Assembly: GCA_963792785.1 (NCBI GenBank)
Contig: CAWBXO010000001.1
Span: 744,001 to 808,000, forward strand
Direction of reading: 5' to 3'
Origin: CAWIMX01 sp963792785
Lineage (GTDB): Bacteria > Acidobacteriota > Vicinamibacteria > Vicinamibacterales > CAVVIG01
DNA length: 64,000 bases
The position numbers and the translations under genes are program-made. The notes beneath the pieces are model-generated. The model was not told the DNA's origin, made no database searches, and saw only the letters and a program-made list of their open reading frames with translations. Positions 41,465 through 49,315 of this stretch are shown in pieces (position 1 is the stretch's first letter; the number at the start of each line of letters is the position of its first letter).

Positions 41465-42088
41465 TCAGCGCCGGGAGCCGACAGACGCGCCGGTGCAGAC
41501 CGCCGCCGGCTGCATCACGAGTACGAACAGAGCGACCCAAAACGCATTGAGGCCGAATGCCAGCGACGCTGGTCGCGCGAGCCACGCGTCCAGCACGAAC
41601 CAGAGTCCGTCGGCGGCGAGCCAGAGCTGGACGGCGACCAGCAGGACGACGACGGCCATCCGCCTGTCCCGCCAGATCCGCGTCAGGATCAGTGCGCCGA
41701 GCATCAGGAGGCCGCACCATTCCAGGCGCGACACGATCTGGTCCGGCTCGAACCAGTAACTCGCGCGCGCGACGGCGCTGAGATCGTGATCGACCAGCCA
41801 CTGCACCATCTCGCGATAGAGGACGTAGTTACTGATCCGCCAAAAGAGCGGGAGGATCTGGCTATAGACGGTGGTGGCGAGGATCTCGACGAGCGCGACG
41901 GCGATCGCCAGCCATTTCAGCTCCCACGCCGCGACGGCCAGGGCCGCCGCCGTCTGGCGCCAGAACCACGTGTCGGAGCGGCCCCGCGCGTACTGTTCGA
42001 CGAGATCGCCGACGAGCGACTCGCGCTTCTCGCCGCCGAGAACATGCTGTAGGAGCCAGATCGCCAGGGATGGGGGTCGCGTCGCCAT
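41465..42088 (-). CDS. Orphan permease-prefix membrane protein (lacks the MacB permease)
   Basis: 207 residues. The N-terminus RPPSLAIWLLQHVLGGEKRE then SLVGDLVEQYARG matches the prefix domain found before ADOP (acidobacterial duplicated orphan permease) proteins, and the WFWRQTAAALAVAAWELKWL helix is also typical. The expected FtsX/MacB permease modules are absent; instead there are three to four TMs. ATG 42088 overlaps the PadR stop (TGATG), the usual pairing in this family. It may be a stand-alone member or a truncated ADOP. Confidence 0.7.
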   Translation of the reverse strand: MATRPPSLAIWLLQHVLGGEKRESLVGDLVEQYARGRSDTWFWRQTAAALAVAAWELKWLAIAVALVEILATTVYSQILPLFWRISNYVLYREMVQWLVDHDLSAVARASYWFEPDQIVSRLEWCGLLMLGALILTRIWRDRRMAVVVLLVAVQLWLAADGLWFVLDAWLARPASLAFGLNAFWVALFVLVMQPAAVCTGASVGSRR

Positions 42089-42420
42089 CAGGCATTCCCT
42101 CCTTCAAGCTGCGGGATCCCGGTCCAGAGCGCGGTTAGCGTCCGGCGGGCGCGCCGGACTTCCTGGAGGCCTTTCGGCGTGATGCGGAAGTAGGTCTTGG
42201 CGCGGCCGCCGCGCGAGGCCGTCGGCTCGCCGAGACGCGAGGTGACGAGGCCCTTCCGCTCGAGCCGCTCGAGCGTGATGTAGACGCTGCCGAGGGCCAC
42301 GTCGCGGCCGCTCGTCTCCTCGATCGCCTCGGCGATGGGGACGCCGTAGGCCTCGTCGTGGAGGCCGATCAGGGCCAGCAGAACCAGGAGCTCGAAGCCG
42401 CCCAGAAACCCGCGCGCCAT
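42088..42420 (-). CDS. PadR-family transcriptional regulator
   Basis: 110 residues. Winged-helix core: LLVLLALIGLHDEAYGVPIA, EETSGRDVALGSVYITLERL, then KGLVTSRLGEPTASRGGRAK with YFRITPKGLQEV. PadR proteins are small repressors. An operator-like palindrome overlaps the start codon (42419-42443), so autoregulation of this gene and the coupled membrane gene is likely. The effector is unknown. Confidence 0.9.
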   Translation of the reverse strand: MARGFLGGFELLVLLALIGLHDEAYGVPIAEAIEETSGRDVALGSVYITLERLERKGLVTSRLGEPTASRGGRAKTYFRITPKGLQEVRRARRTLTALWTGIPQLEGGNA

Positions 42421-42443
42421 TTACTCAACACTAATGAGTAAAT
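42419..42443. promoter_or_regulatory. PadR operator-like perfect palindrome
   Basis: ATTTACTCA (42419-42427), 7-nt spacer ACACTAA, TGAGTAAAT (42435-42443): a perfect 9+9 inverted repeat covering the PadR start codon and the region just upstream. It also lies 11 bp from the 3' end of the neighbouring SLATT-like gene. Position and symmetry fit a dimeric winged-helix repressor site. Confidence 0.7.
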
Positions 42444-42453
42444 GGCGCCCGTG

Positions 42454-42972
42454 TCAATGCCCCGCACCCGCCGCCAGCATCGCGCCCGCCGAGACGGCCG
42501 CCGCGTCCTCCGGCTCCTCCATCGCCGCCACGCTGCCGACCGGCGCGGCCTCCTGCACGTGCTGCAGCTCGTCGAGCAGCGCGTTGCGCTGCGCCCGCGC
42601 CGCTTCGGGGCCAATGGCGCCGTCGTGGAGGTCGGCCATGAGCGCGCGATACCGCTCGCGCATGCCCCAGAACCGCACGGCGCTCTGGAAGTGCGCCTGC
42701 GCCGAGCGATCGAGATTCAGGATCAGATCGAGGAGGAGGATGACGAGGGCCGAGCCCGCGAACACCGCCGCGGCCACCGTGCCTCCAAAGCCCCACCCCG
42801 CCGCCGCGCCCGTCGCGGCGATCGCGGTCGCCGCGATCAGAGCCGCCTCCCCGCCCTTCAGCAGGCGGCTGCGCCGCGCCTCGACGCGAGCGGTGTCCGC
42901 GTGCGAACGATGCGCGGCGACGATGTGAGCGAACGTGAGCCGGAGATGGTCCAGGAATGTGACCTCGAACAT
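42454..42972 (-). CDS. SLATT-like two-TM membrane protein
   Basis: 172 residues from ATG 42972 (GGAGG 7 nt upstream). A soluble N-terminal helix (FEVTFLDHLRLTFAHIVAAH) is followed by two adjacent TMs (GEAALIAATAIAATGAAAGW; VAAAVFAGSALVILLLDLIL). The cytosolic coiled segment RFWGMRERYRALMADLHDGA, then ALLDELQHVQEAAP, resembles the helical module of SLATT domains. SLATT proteins are predicted pore-forming effectors of nucleotide-signal and retron-type conflict systems. No SMODS nucleotidyltransferase, SLOG, or reverse transcriptase gene is nearby, so this is a tentative assignment. The tail is Ala/Gly-rich. Confidence 0.5.
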   Translation of the reverse strand: MFEVTFLDHLRLTFAHIVAAHRSHADTARVEARRSRLLKGGEAALIAATAIAATGAAAGWGFGGTVAAAVFAGSALVILLLDLILNLDRSAQAHFQSAVRFWGMRERYRALMADLHDGAIGPEAARAQRNALLDELQHVQEAAPVGSVAAMEEPEDAAAVSAGAMLAAGAGH

Positions 42973-43420
42973 GCACACCTCCACGCCCGAGGTGTGGCAA
43001 GAAGCGTGCCCTGAGGAGGGACGCTCCTGTGAAGGCTTTCAGGCCGGCGCCATCATCGGGAGGGACAATCTACCGCCGGGACGCCGACAATAGTTCCCCC
43101 TTCCGATCACCGCAGCGGTTCGGTCTGTCCTTCGACGCTGGCCGCCTCGGCGGTCGTGAAGCCACCACCGGCAAACAGCTGCGCCGCCCGCGCCAGCTCA
43201 TGGCCCAGCGCGCGGAGCTGCTGCTCGATTCGCCTGTCCAGCACGTGGCCGTCCTGGATAACGCGCCAGGCGATGGCCTGCACGACGCGGAAGGTGGGGA
43301 TTCAGGGGATGCGAGAGCGTATCCGCCAGCTCTCGCCGCTGGGGCACGTCGGCTTCACGATTCGAAGGGCGGTCTCGTTCGAGTCGCGCAGTCGACGGTG
43401 GCGTCCGATGAGACGCGCTG
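42973..43420 (+). pseudogene. Region holding a probable histidine-kinase C-terminal remnant
   Basis: No intact gene. On the plus strand around 43295-43390 the peptide KVGIQGMRERIRQLS, then GHVGFTIRR in the same frame, resembles the G2-box end of a NarL/DegS-type histidine kinase; VAVLDNAPGDGL in a different frame just upstream could be its N/G1 box. Its position directly before two response-regulator remnants on the same strand supports a decayed two-component locus. The first ~150 bp of the region show nothing recognisable. Confidence 0.35.
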
Positions 43421-43726
43421 GTGGCCGACCTTCTGTTCCTCGGCCATCTGCTCCGGCGTCTGACGGTACGCGATGCGGGAGTGGGGTTCCAGCCGCAGCG
43501 CCCCCCGAAGTGCCTGATCCTCGACGTCGCCATGCCCGGCATGTCGGGGCCTGAGCTTCAGCAGGAGTTGACGCGTCGCGGCCACACCATGCCGATCGTC
43601 TTCATCACCGGCCAGCACGATGAGACGGTCCGTCCGCGGCTGCTGGCACGCGGAGCGGCCGCGTGCCTCTTCGAGCCGTTCAGTGAGACGGCGCTCGTCG
43701 AGGCGCTGAACGTGGCGCTCGGCTGA
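43421..43726 (+). pseudogene. Truncated response-regulator receiver domain
   Basis: The C-terminal two-thirds of a receiver domain is readable: CLILDVAMPGMSGPELQQEL (phospho-acceptor Asp), then MPIVFITGQHDETVRPRLLA and CLFEPFSETALVEALNVAL. The N-terminal acidic pocket is missing and replaced by unrelated sequence. The normally invariant Lys before Pro-Phe is Glu (FEPF). Both facts point to a non-functional remnant of a FixJ-like regulator. Confidence 0.65.
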
Positions 43727-43817
43727 GGTCGGCATGACGAGCATGGATGCAGGAAGCGCCGGCGGACCGTATACTCTCTGAAGGTCGACCGCCGTTCGTG
43801 CGTCGGGGACCGTCGCT

Positions 43818-44162
43818 ATGCCGGACGTCGCTTCCACCATGTTCGTCGTCGATGATGACATTTCGGTGCGTGAGTCGTTGGAGCTGTTGATCGGCACCGC
43901 CGGCTGGCAGCCAGCAACGTTCGCATCCGCGCCGGAATTCCTCGCCTGCCCCCGCCCAGGGACTCCCTGCTGCCTGGTACTCGACGTGGCGCTGGTCGTC
44001 TCGGGCCTGCTGAACAAACAAGTCGGCGGCGAGCTCGGCATCACCGAGATCACCGTGAAGGCGCACAGAGGTCAGGTCATGCGCAAGATGAAAGCCGACT
44101 CTCTTCCCGATCTGGTGACGATGGCCGCCAGACTGGGTCCGCCGTCCGCCCCCAGGGGCTGA
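43818..44162 (+). pseudogene. FixJ-type response regulator with internal deletion
   Basis: 114 residues in one frame, but two domains are cut and joined. Residues 1-57 are a receiver N-terminus (MFVVDDDISVRESLELLIGT ... CCLVLDV). Residues 58-114 are the C-terminal part of a LuxR/FixJ HTH (VVSGLLNKQVGGELGITEIT, then VKAHRGQVMRKMKADSLPDL). About 75-90 residues of receiver, linker and first HTH helix are missing at LDV/ALVVSG. The HTH recognition helix is intact, so a small DNA-binding product could still be made, but regulation by phosphorylation is impossible. Confidence 0.75.
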
Positions 44163-44212
44163 CGCTGACTCGACATCGCAGAAGCACGCTTGACGCCCAT
44201 AGGGAGGCTCAT

Positions 44213-44806
44213 ATGACACAGCCCACGTTCGACGCCGAGACCATCCTCAAGCAGGCCGCCCCGCTGACCCACCAGGACACCCACGAGATTCAGCCGTTCG
44301 GCCACCTCGTGCGGATGCCGATTGCCTTATCGGAAAAGACGTGCGCGGAAAGTGTCGACAGCCTGAACCAGCTGCTCGCCGACACGATGACGCTGCGGGA
44401 TCTCTACAAGAAGCATCACTGGCAGGTCGCCGGCCCGACGTTCTACCAGCTCCACCTGTTGTTCGACAAGCACTACAACGAGCAGAACGAGCTCGTCGAC
44501 ACCCTCGCAGAACGCATTCAGACGCTGGGCGGCGTGTGCGTGGCGATGGCGCATGACGTCGCGGAGACGACGCTCATCCCCCGGGCGCCCAAGGGCCGCG
44601 AGGAGGCGCCCGTGCAGATCTCCCGGCTCCTGCACGCGCACGAGATCGTGTTGGAGGAAGCGCGCACGATGGCACGCCGCGCGACCGCGACCGGCGACGA
44701 CGGCACGAACGACCTGCTCGTGAGCGACGTGATTCGCCGGAATGAATTGCAGGTCTGGTTCGTCGCGGAGCACGTCGTCGACGTGCCGTTGACGCGAGCG
44801 CGGTAG
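44213..44806 (+). CDS. dps: Dps-family DNA-binding ferritin-like protein
   Basis: 197 residues; AGGGAGG 7 nt upstream of ATG 44213. Ferroxidase-site stretches are visible: LRDLYKKHHWQVAGPTFYQL, HLLFDKHYNEQNELVDTLAE and RIQTLGGVCVAMAHDVAETT, then HEIVLEEARTMARRA. Dps forms dodecamers that oxidise and store iron and protect DNA under oxidative or starvation stress. The N-terminal ~35 residues are longer than in E. coli Dps. Neighbouring redoxin and DJ-1 genes give a stress context. Confidence 0.92.
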   Translation: MTQPTFDAETILKQAAPLTHQDTHEIQPFGHLVRMPIALSEKTCAESVDSLNQLLADTMTLRDLYKKHHWQVAGPTFYQLHLLFDKHYNEQNELVDTLAERIQTLGGVCVAMAHDVAETTLIPRAPKGREEAPVQISRLLHAHEIVLEEARTMARRATATGDDGTNDLLVSDVIRRNELQVWFVAEHVVDVPLTRAR

Positions 44807-44811
44807 GCCGC

Positions 44812-44955
44812 GCGCTTGATCTGATCGGGAAGCCGGAGGACGACGTACTGGCCGGGCAGGCATGTACCCAGCGGCTGGCCTTCAGGCCCTCGCATCGTCA
44901 GCGAGACGACGTCCTCGCCTTCCCATTCGACCGCGGTGATCGTCAGCGGCCGCAA
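44812..44955 (-). pseudogene. Flavin-reductase (FNR-type) N-terminal remnant
   Basis: Only about 48 codons are readable: RPLTITAVEWEGEDVVSLTM, then PLGTCLPGQYVVLRLP, which resembles the FAD-binding start of ferredoxin/flavohaemoprotein reductases (the PGQY motif). The frame runs into the Dps gene on the other strand and the rest of the enzyme is missing. Confidence 0.55.
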
Positions 44956-45019
44956 GCCGGCCGCGACACCCGGGCGTGTTCACATCAGGCCGGATGAAGC
45001 CACACGGTCGAAGGCGGGT

Positions 45020-45853
45020 CTATTGCACGATGGTAGCGTTCGCCGGCTGTGGCACGAGCACGACGCGGCGGTTCAGCCGTCGCGTCTCCTCCTGCGCGTT
45101 GTCGTAGGCGGGCCGTTCCTCGCCGAAGCTCACGGTGGTCAGCCGATCGGGCGTGATGCCGAGGCTGACGAGATAGTCGCGCGCGGCGTCCGCTCGACGC
45201 TGCCCGAGCGCGAGGTTGTACGCCGCCGTGCCCAGGTTGCACGTGTATCCTTCGATCTTCAATCGCAGAAGGCCATCGTCGCGCAGCGCCCTGGCGGCCA
45301 CGGCGAGGGTGGCGGCGCTGGCTGGCTCGATCGACGCGCGATCGAGGCCGAACAGCAGTGCGTCGAACTGGTAGGACCTTTCGGGAGGAACCTCCGCACG
45401 AGGCGCGCTGTCTGTCCGGACGGCCGGCCGCGGTTGCGCGGACGCTTGAACCGGCGGCGCCGCGGGTGTCACGGGCGGCAGCGCTTCGGGCGGCGGCGCG
45501 GCGGCGATCGGCGGAGCGGCTGCGGGCGCGTTGACCGCCAACTCCAGGATCGTCTCGACGTCGCGGACCGGAATCCAGCCGACCTTCCGCGCCCCGAAGG
45601 CGTCTCGCGGCGGCACGACCCAGTACCAGTCGTCCTGTCGATCGAGCACCTCGAGTTCGGTCCCTGGCCCGACCGTGACGAGCACGTCCCTCGGCACGGA
45701 CGGGAACCACCGCACGATGTCCGACCGGTTCACGACGCGCACGTATCTTGGCGTCTGAGCCCACGCCGCCACGCCGGATACGCCGACGAAGATCACCGCC
45801 AGCGACAGGCGGCCGAATACTTTGAACGCCAACGGAGCGGCGGCTTGACTCAC
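45020..45853 (-). CDS. OmpA-family protein with SH3-like N-terminal domain
   Basis: 277 residues; GTG 45853 is preceded by AGAGG and begins a hydrophobic signal/anchor (FGRLSLAVIFVGVSGVAAWA). Residues ~40-110 form an SH3b-like domain (ELEVLDRQDDWYWVVPPRDA), followed by a Pro/Ala-rich linker and a C-terminal OmpA domain: LLFGLDRASIEPASAATLAV, LKIEGYTCNLGTAAYNLALG, RRADAARDYLVSLGITPDRL. OmpA domains bind peptidoglycan. The usual GHTD motif is GYTC here, an altered ligand-site sequence. Confidence 0.82.
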   Translation of the reverse strand: MSQAAAPLAFKVFGRLSLAVIFVGVSGVAAWAQTPRYVRVVNRSDIVRWFPSVPRDVLVTVGPGTELEVLDRQDDWYWVVPPRDAFGARKVGWIPVRDVETILELAVNAPAAAPPIAAAPPPEALPPVTPAAPPVQASAQPRPAVRTDSAPRAEVPPERSYQFDALLFGLDRASIEPASAATLAVAARALRDDGLLRLKIEGYTCNLGTAAYNLALGQRRADAARDYLVSLGITPDRLTTVSFGEERPAYDNAQEETRRLNRRVVLVPQPANATIVQ

Positions 45854-46373
45854 AGGAAACCTCTCTAGATGCAGTTCGCCGGGCTGACCCCGTCGCAATG
45901 CCCGTGCCGGGAGCGGCGCGGGGCCGGAAGCCACGGCCTCTCAGGATGTTGGGGCCCTTGGGGTCGCGGAGCGCATGGCGGCGTCCGCGGCCCTTCTTAC
46001 AAGCTTGGTTGTCCGATCACCCAAGTGTCCGGACATCGCCACCCCGTCGCGATGGCCGCCCATGGCTCACGGCGTCCATCGCAGTCCAATCCGGGCGGTC
46101 CGGCCGTTCTGGGCGATGGTGTCCTGCAGGTGCTGACCGGACGCGGGGTCGGCGTACTGATCGTCGAAGAGATTCGTCACGACGGACGGACGTGCCCCAG
46201 CATGCGGGACGCCGGGCCTGGCGTCTGTCCTGTTCTGCACACGGCACCTGGCTGGCGGCCTGTCGCATGGCAATACCTTCGTTCAATTGTCCCGTCCTGA
46301 CGTTTCTGCCTGAATTGGAGAAGGGCGAGCGAGGACCGCGCTCAAGAGACGGCGGAGACATCCAGGAGGGCCC
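45854..46373 (-). pseudogene. Intergenic stretch with a TonB-dependent receptor C-terminal remnant
   Basis: 520 bp without an intact gene. At 46180-46067 (minus) the last 37 codons of a TonB-dependent receptor are readable: VTNLFDDQYADPASGQHLQD, then NGRTARIGLRWTP-stop, ending in the barrel-terminal strand. Nothing upstream continues it. The remainder of the stretch shows no other recognisable coding or regulatory sequence. Confidence 0.7.
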
Positions 46374-46735
46374 ATGTCAGGAGCAACGGCGCGCGCGGGG
46401 CAGGAAGAGTTCCGGGCCCTGCTGGCCGAAGACCTCGAGTGGAAACCATTCGCGGCGTTCCCGCCGGAAGTCCGGTTGGCACTCCTCGTGGGCCAGCCGT
46501 CGAAACAGGGGCCATACACGATCAGGGTCAGAGTGCCCCACGGTGTGAAACTGATGCCGGAACCGTCATCGTTCTTCCCGGCGGCACGTCCCACTTTCAT
46601 TGGGCGAAATCTGGCGAATACATCACCCAGGTGACGGCCATCGGTCCGCTGGGGCTGGAGTACGTCAACGCCAGCGACGATCCCCGAATGGTCGCCAGCC
46701 AGGCCAACCGGCTCGACCGACGGGTGGAGGAGTGT
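46374..46735 (+). pseudogene. Cupin-fold protein with out-of-frame internal deletion
   Basis: ATG 46374 after a GGAGG-like site. The first 60 residues (ALLAEDLEWKPFAAFPPEVR, VPHGVKLMP) match single-cupin proteins up to the position where HxH metal ligands are expected; these are absent. The sequence resumes in another frame with GTVIVLPGGTSHFHWAKSGE and TQVTAIGPLGLEYVNASDDP, the second cupin motif. About 25-30 codons are missing at the junction near 46556. It cannot fold as a full cupin. Confidence 0.7.
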
Positions 46736-46736
46736 T

Positions 46737-47333
46737 ATGCGAGCAGACATCGTCCCCGGCGCAGCGTTCCCCGATTACGAGCTGCCTGACCACACGAACA
46801 CCAGGCGGCGTCTGAGCGAGTTGCAGGGTGAAGATCCGATGATCCTCACGCTCGCTCGAGGTCACTACTGCCCCAAGGAACACCAGCAGCACCTGGAACT
46901 CGCCGCGTTCTACCCGAAGATCGCGGTTGCCTACACGCAGATCGCCACAATCGCGACCGACGACCATCACACCCTCCAGGAGTTCCGCGCGTCGGTTGGC
47001 GCGGAATGGCCCTTCCTCTCCGACCCTGGACGGACTGTGCAGCAGGATCTCGACATACAGGAGTACACCGACCCGGAACACAACCCGATGATCCCGCACA
47101 CGCTCGTGCTCCGACCCGGGCTTGTGATTCACAGCATCTATAACGGTTACTGGTTTTGGGGACGCCCGTCGACCGTCGATCTCTGGCACGACCTGCGGGC
47201 CGTGTCGAGCCAGATTCGGCCCGACTGGGACCTGAGCGCGCCAGGACTCCGCGAGCGCTGGAACGCGCGCGACTATGCGTCGTTCCACGGATGGAACAAG
47301 CGAGGTCAGAGCCCGTCCGGCAGCGACGTCTAG
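46737..47333 (+). CDS. AhpC/TSA-type redoxin (peroxiredoxin-like)
   Basis: 198 residues. Thioredoxin-fold features: GAAFPDYELPDHTNTRRRLS at the N-terminus, MILTLARGHYCPKEHQQHLE with the peroxidatic-type cysteine, and the later PLFSDPGR-like FLSDPGRTVQQDLDIQEYTD and NPMIPHTLVLRPGLVIHSIY. The second position of the usual CxxC is Glu. It could reduce peroxides or act as a thiol redox partner. It directly follows the decayed cupin gene and precedes the DJ-1 family gene. Confidence 0.8.
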   Translation: MRADIVPGAAFPDYELPDHTNTRRRLSELQGEDPMILTLARGHYCPKEHQQHLELAAFYPKIAVAYTQIATIATDDHHTLQEFRASVGAEWPFLSDPGRTVQQDLDIQEYTDPEHNPMIPHTLVLRPGLVIHSIYNGYWFWGRPSTVDLWHDLRAVSSQIRPDWDLSAPGLRERWNARDYASFHGWNKRGQSPSGSDV

Positions 47334-47379
47334 ACAGTCGGGGGCCACGATGCTTCTCAGGAAGCGAGAGGAGGATACG

Positions 47380-47998
47380 ATGGCGAAGGTACTTTTTAAC
47401 GTCGACATGATGAGTCTGCGCCCCGAGATGGCGGGCGGGCCGCAGGGCGCCCTCGCGCTCGAGGCCATCATCCGTTCCGCAGAGGAGATGCGGCGGCCGC
47501 TCAAGCTGTCGGACGTCCGCCCTCGAGGACTATGACGCGGTCTACCTGCCGGGTGGCCACGGCCCGATGGCTGACCTGGCATTCGACGCCGACGCCGGAC
47601 GGCTCCTCACCGCGCAGCTCACGTCCGGCAGGCCGCTGTTCATCGTGTGCCACGGTTCCGCCGCGATCCTGTCCACAAGAATCCGCGGCGTGTCGCCGTT
47701 CAAGGGCTACCGGGTCACGTGCTTCACCAACGAAGAGGAGGAGGCCGTCGGGGTGGCGTCCAGGGCGACGTGGCTGCTCGAGACCGAACTCAAGGAGAAG
47801 ATTGGCGTCGCGTTCAGCCGCGGCGAGATCTGGAAGCCCTACATGGTCGAGGACCGGAATCTGGTCACCGGTCAGAACCCCCACTCGGCCGCGGTTCTCG
47901 GAAGGCGGTTGCTCGAAGTGCTCGCGGGGCGCGGCGCGTCGCGCGAACAGCCGCCGGTGCGGACGGGCCGCGCGAGCGCAGTGTCGGCGACGGTGTGA
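47380..47998 (+). CDS. DJ-1/PfpI superfamily protein (one frameshift)
   Basis: About 205 residues; AGAGGAGG lies upstream of ATG 47380. Class I glutamine-amidotransferase-like fold with YDAVYLPGGHGPMADLAFD, nucleophile elbow LFIVCHGSAAIL, TCFTNEEEEAVGVASRATWL and YMVEDRNLVTGQNPHSAAVL. These resemble Hsp31/glyoxalase-III-like and PfpI family members. The frame changes near 47518 (KLSDVR / LEDYDAVY), fitting one extra C. The family is linked to carbonyl and oxidative stress, matching the Dps and redoxin neighbours. A second, shorter PfpI gene lies at 53987. Confidence 0.82.
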
Positions 47999-48074
47999 GC
48001 CTTGTTTGAGCCACCCCCGGCGCCATGTGAGGTGCGACGATGTGACGGAAACGTGCCTCGAGGCTCGAACATTA

Positions 48075-48164
48075 TGGTGCCGGGGGTGGGGATCGAACCC
48101 ACACGATCCTTTGGGGATCTCAGGATTTTAAGTCCTGTGCGTCTGCCAGTTTCGCCACCCCGGC
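48075..48164 (-). tRNA. tRNA-Leu (anticodon UAA), CCA encoded
   Basis: Class II tRNA. The 5' acceptor strand GCCGGGG (48164-48158) pairs with CCCCGGC followed by discriminator A and CCA (ending 48075). Anticodon stem CAGGA/TCCTG encloses loop CTTAAAA with anticodon TAA at 48130-48128. A long variable arm (GAGATCCCCAAAGGATCGT) and T-arm GTGGG-TTCGATC-CCCAC are present. It starts 12 nt after the mscL stop on the same strand. Confidence 0.97.
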
Positions 48165-48176
48165 TCGTGGTGAGCC

Positions 48177-48626
48177 CTAGCTTAACTGCGATGTGCACTG
48201 GGGGCAGCGGGAGGCCTTCAGCGGGATCTGCGTCGCGCAGAACGGGCACTCCTTCACGGTCGGGGGCGGCGGAGGCGCCGCGCCCTCGCGGCGCATGCGG
48301 TTCAGCCCCCGCACCAGGACGAAGACGGCAACCGCCACGACCAGGAAACTGATCACCGATTGCAGGAACACGCCGTAGTTGATCGTGACCGCCGCCGCGT
48401 CGTGCGCGTCGGCCAGCGTCGCGTACGGGCCGGCCGGCATCCCCGGCTTCAGCACGAGGAAGAGATCGCTGAAGGTCATGCCGCCCAGGAGCAGCCCGAT
48501 CGGCGGCATCAGGACGTCGTTCACGAGGCTCGTGGCGATCGTGCCGAACGCACCACCGATGATCACGCCGACGGCCATGTCGACCACGTTGCCGCGGAGC
48601 GCGAATTCCTTGAATTCCTTCAGCAT
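48177..48626 (-). CDS. mscL: Large-conductance mechanosensitive channel with C-terminal zinc ribbon
   Basis: 149 residues. Typical MscL start [20 protein letters not shown] and TM1 [20 protein letters not shown], then [12 protein letters not shown]2 [20 protein letters not shown]. It opens under membrane tension to release solutes on hypo-osmotic shock. After a proline run the C-terminus is [18 protein letters not shown], a C-x2-C...C-x2-C ribbon absent from E. coli MscL but present in some other bacteria. Confidence 0.95.
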   Translation of the reverse strand: MLKEFKEFALRGNVVDMAVGVIIGGAFGTIATSLVNDVLMPPIGLLLGGMTFSDLFLVLKPGMPAGPYATLADAHDAAAVTINYGVFLQSVISFLVVAVAVFVLVRGLNRMRREGAAPPPPPTVKECPFCATQIPLKASRCPQCTSQLS

Positions 48627-48670
48627 CGAAGCCTCGCCAGCCGATTGTAGCCGGTTTGGCGGTTGAGGCG

Positions 48671-49225
48671 TCAGGAGGTCAGCAGGTCGAGGACCTCATC
48701 GGTCGTCCCCGTCTCCCCCAGGCGGGGAAAGATCGTCTCGACCGAGTGGCGGTGCGCCTCGGCGCTCCGATCGGTCATCGCGTCCACGACGAGCGCCACG
48801 TGATAGCCGAGGTCGCTTGCGCTGCGGGCCGTGGACTCCACGCCGGCGCTGGTCGCGATGCCGGTCAGCACGACCTCGGTGACGCCCTGGCCGCGCAGGT
48901 ACGCGTCCAGGTCCGTTCCCAGGAAGGCGCCCCACCGCTGCTTGGTCACGGTGTGGTCGCTCTTCTGGCGGTTCAGCTCGGGCACCAGCTCGGCCCAGTC
49001 GGGGGGGAACGAAAGGGTGGGCCGTGGGGTGCTGGTCCGGCCCGGCGGCATGCCCGACACGTTGACGAGCACGACCGGCAGGCCGCGCGCCCGGAAGGCC
49101 TCGGCCAGCCGCGCGGACCGCGCCACGATCTCCCGGCTGGCATCGGCGCCGAGCAGCCCGATGATGCCTTTCTGGAGGTCGATCACAATGAGCGCCGAGC
49201 GATCGTCGATCGTGGTGATTGGCAT
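48671..49225 (-). CDS. Isochorismatase-like hydrolase lacking the catalytic cysteine
   Basis: 184 residues; AGGA upstream of ATG 49225. Cysteine-hydrolase fold: [13 protein letters not shown] with the catalytic Asp, [14 protein letters not shown] with the Lys, and [20 protein letters not shown]. In active isochorismatase/nicotinamidase enzymes the last motif has Cys at the position of Gly in SAGVES. The protein therefore belongs to the non-cysteine subgroup and may use another mechanism or be non-catalytic. The same subgroup is common in other bacteria. Confidence 0.85.
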   Translation of the reverse strand: MPITTIDDRSALIVIDLQKGIIGLLGADASREIVARSARLAEAFRARGLPVVLVNVSGMPPGRTSTPRPTLSFPPDWAELVPELNRQKSDHTVTKQRWGAFLGTDLDAYLRGQGVTEVVLTGIATSAGVESTARSASDLGYHVALVVDAMTDRSAEAHRHSVETIFPRLGETGTTDEVLDLLTS

Positions 49226-49250
49226 GGTGTCCTTCCACAAAGAGCGCGAT

Positions 49251-49315
49251 GTAGCCGTTAGCTGCCTGGCCACCTTTTCGGTGCTAAGAGCTAACGGCTA
49301 ACGGCTAACGGCTAC
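49251..49315. repeat. AACGGCT inverted repeat overlapping a stop codon
   Basis: GTAGCCGTTAGCT (49251-49263) is mirrored by AGCTAACGGCTAAC... (49289-49315), the right arm holding three AACGGCT(A) units; 25-nt loop. The TAG stop of the alpha/beta hydrolase (49314-49312) is part of the repeat's GTAGCC unit. Same family as 54519-54585. Confidence 0.8.

Noticed and set aside
43140..43310. Minus-strand peptide AIAWRVIQDGHVLDRRIEQQ and onward as a separate gene
   Set aside because: Plausible composition over about 60 codons, but no good start, no family match, and a plus-strand kinase remnant explains the locus better; left unresolved.
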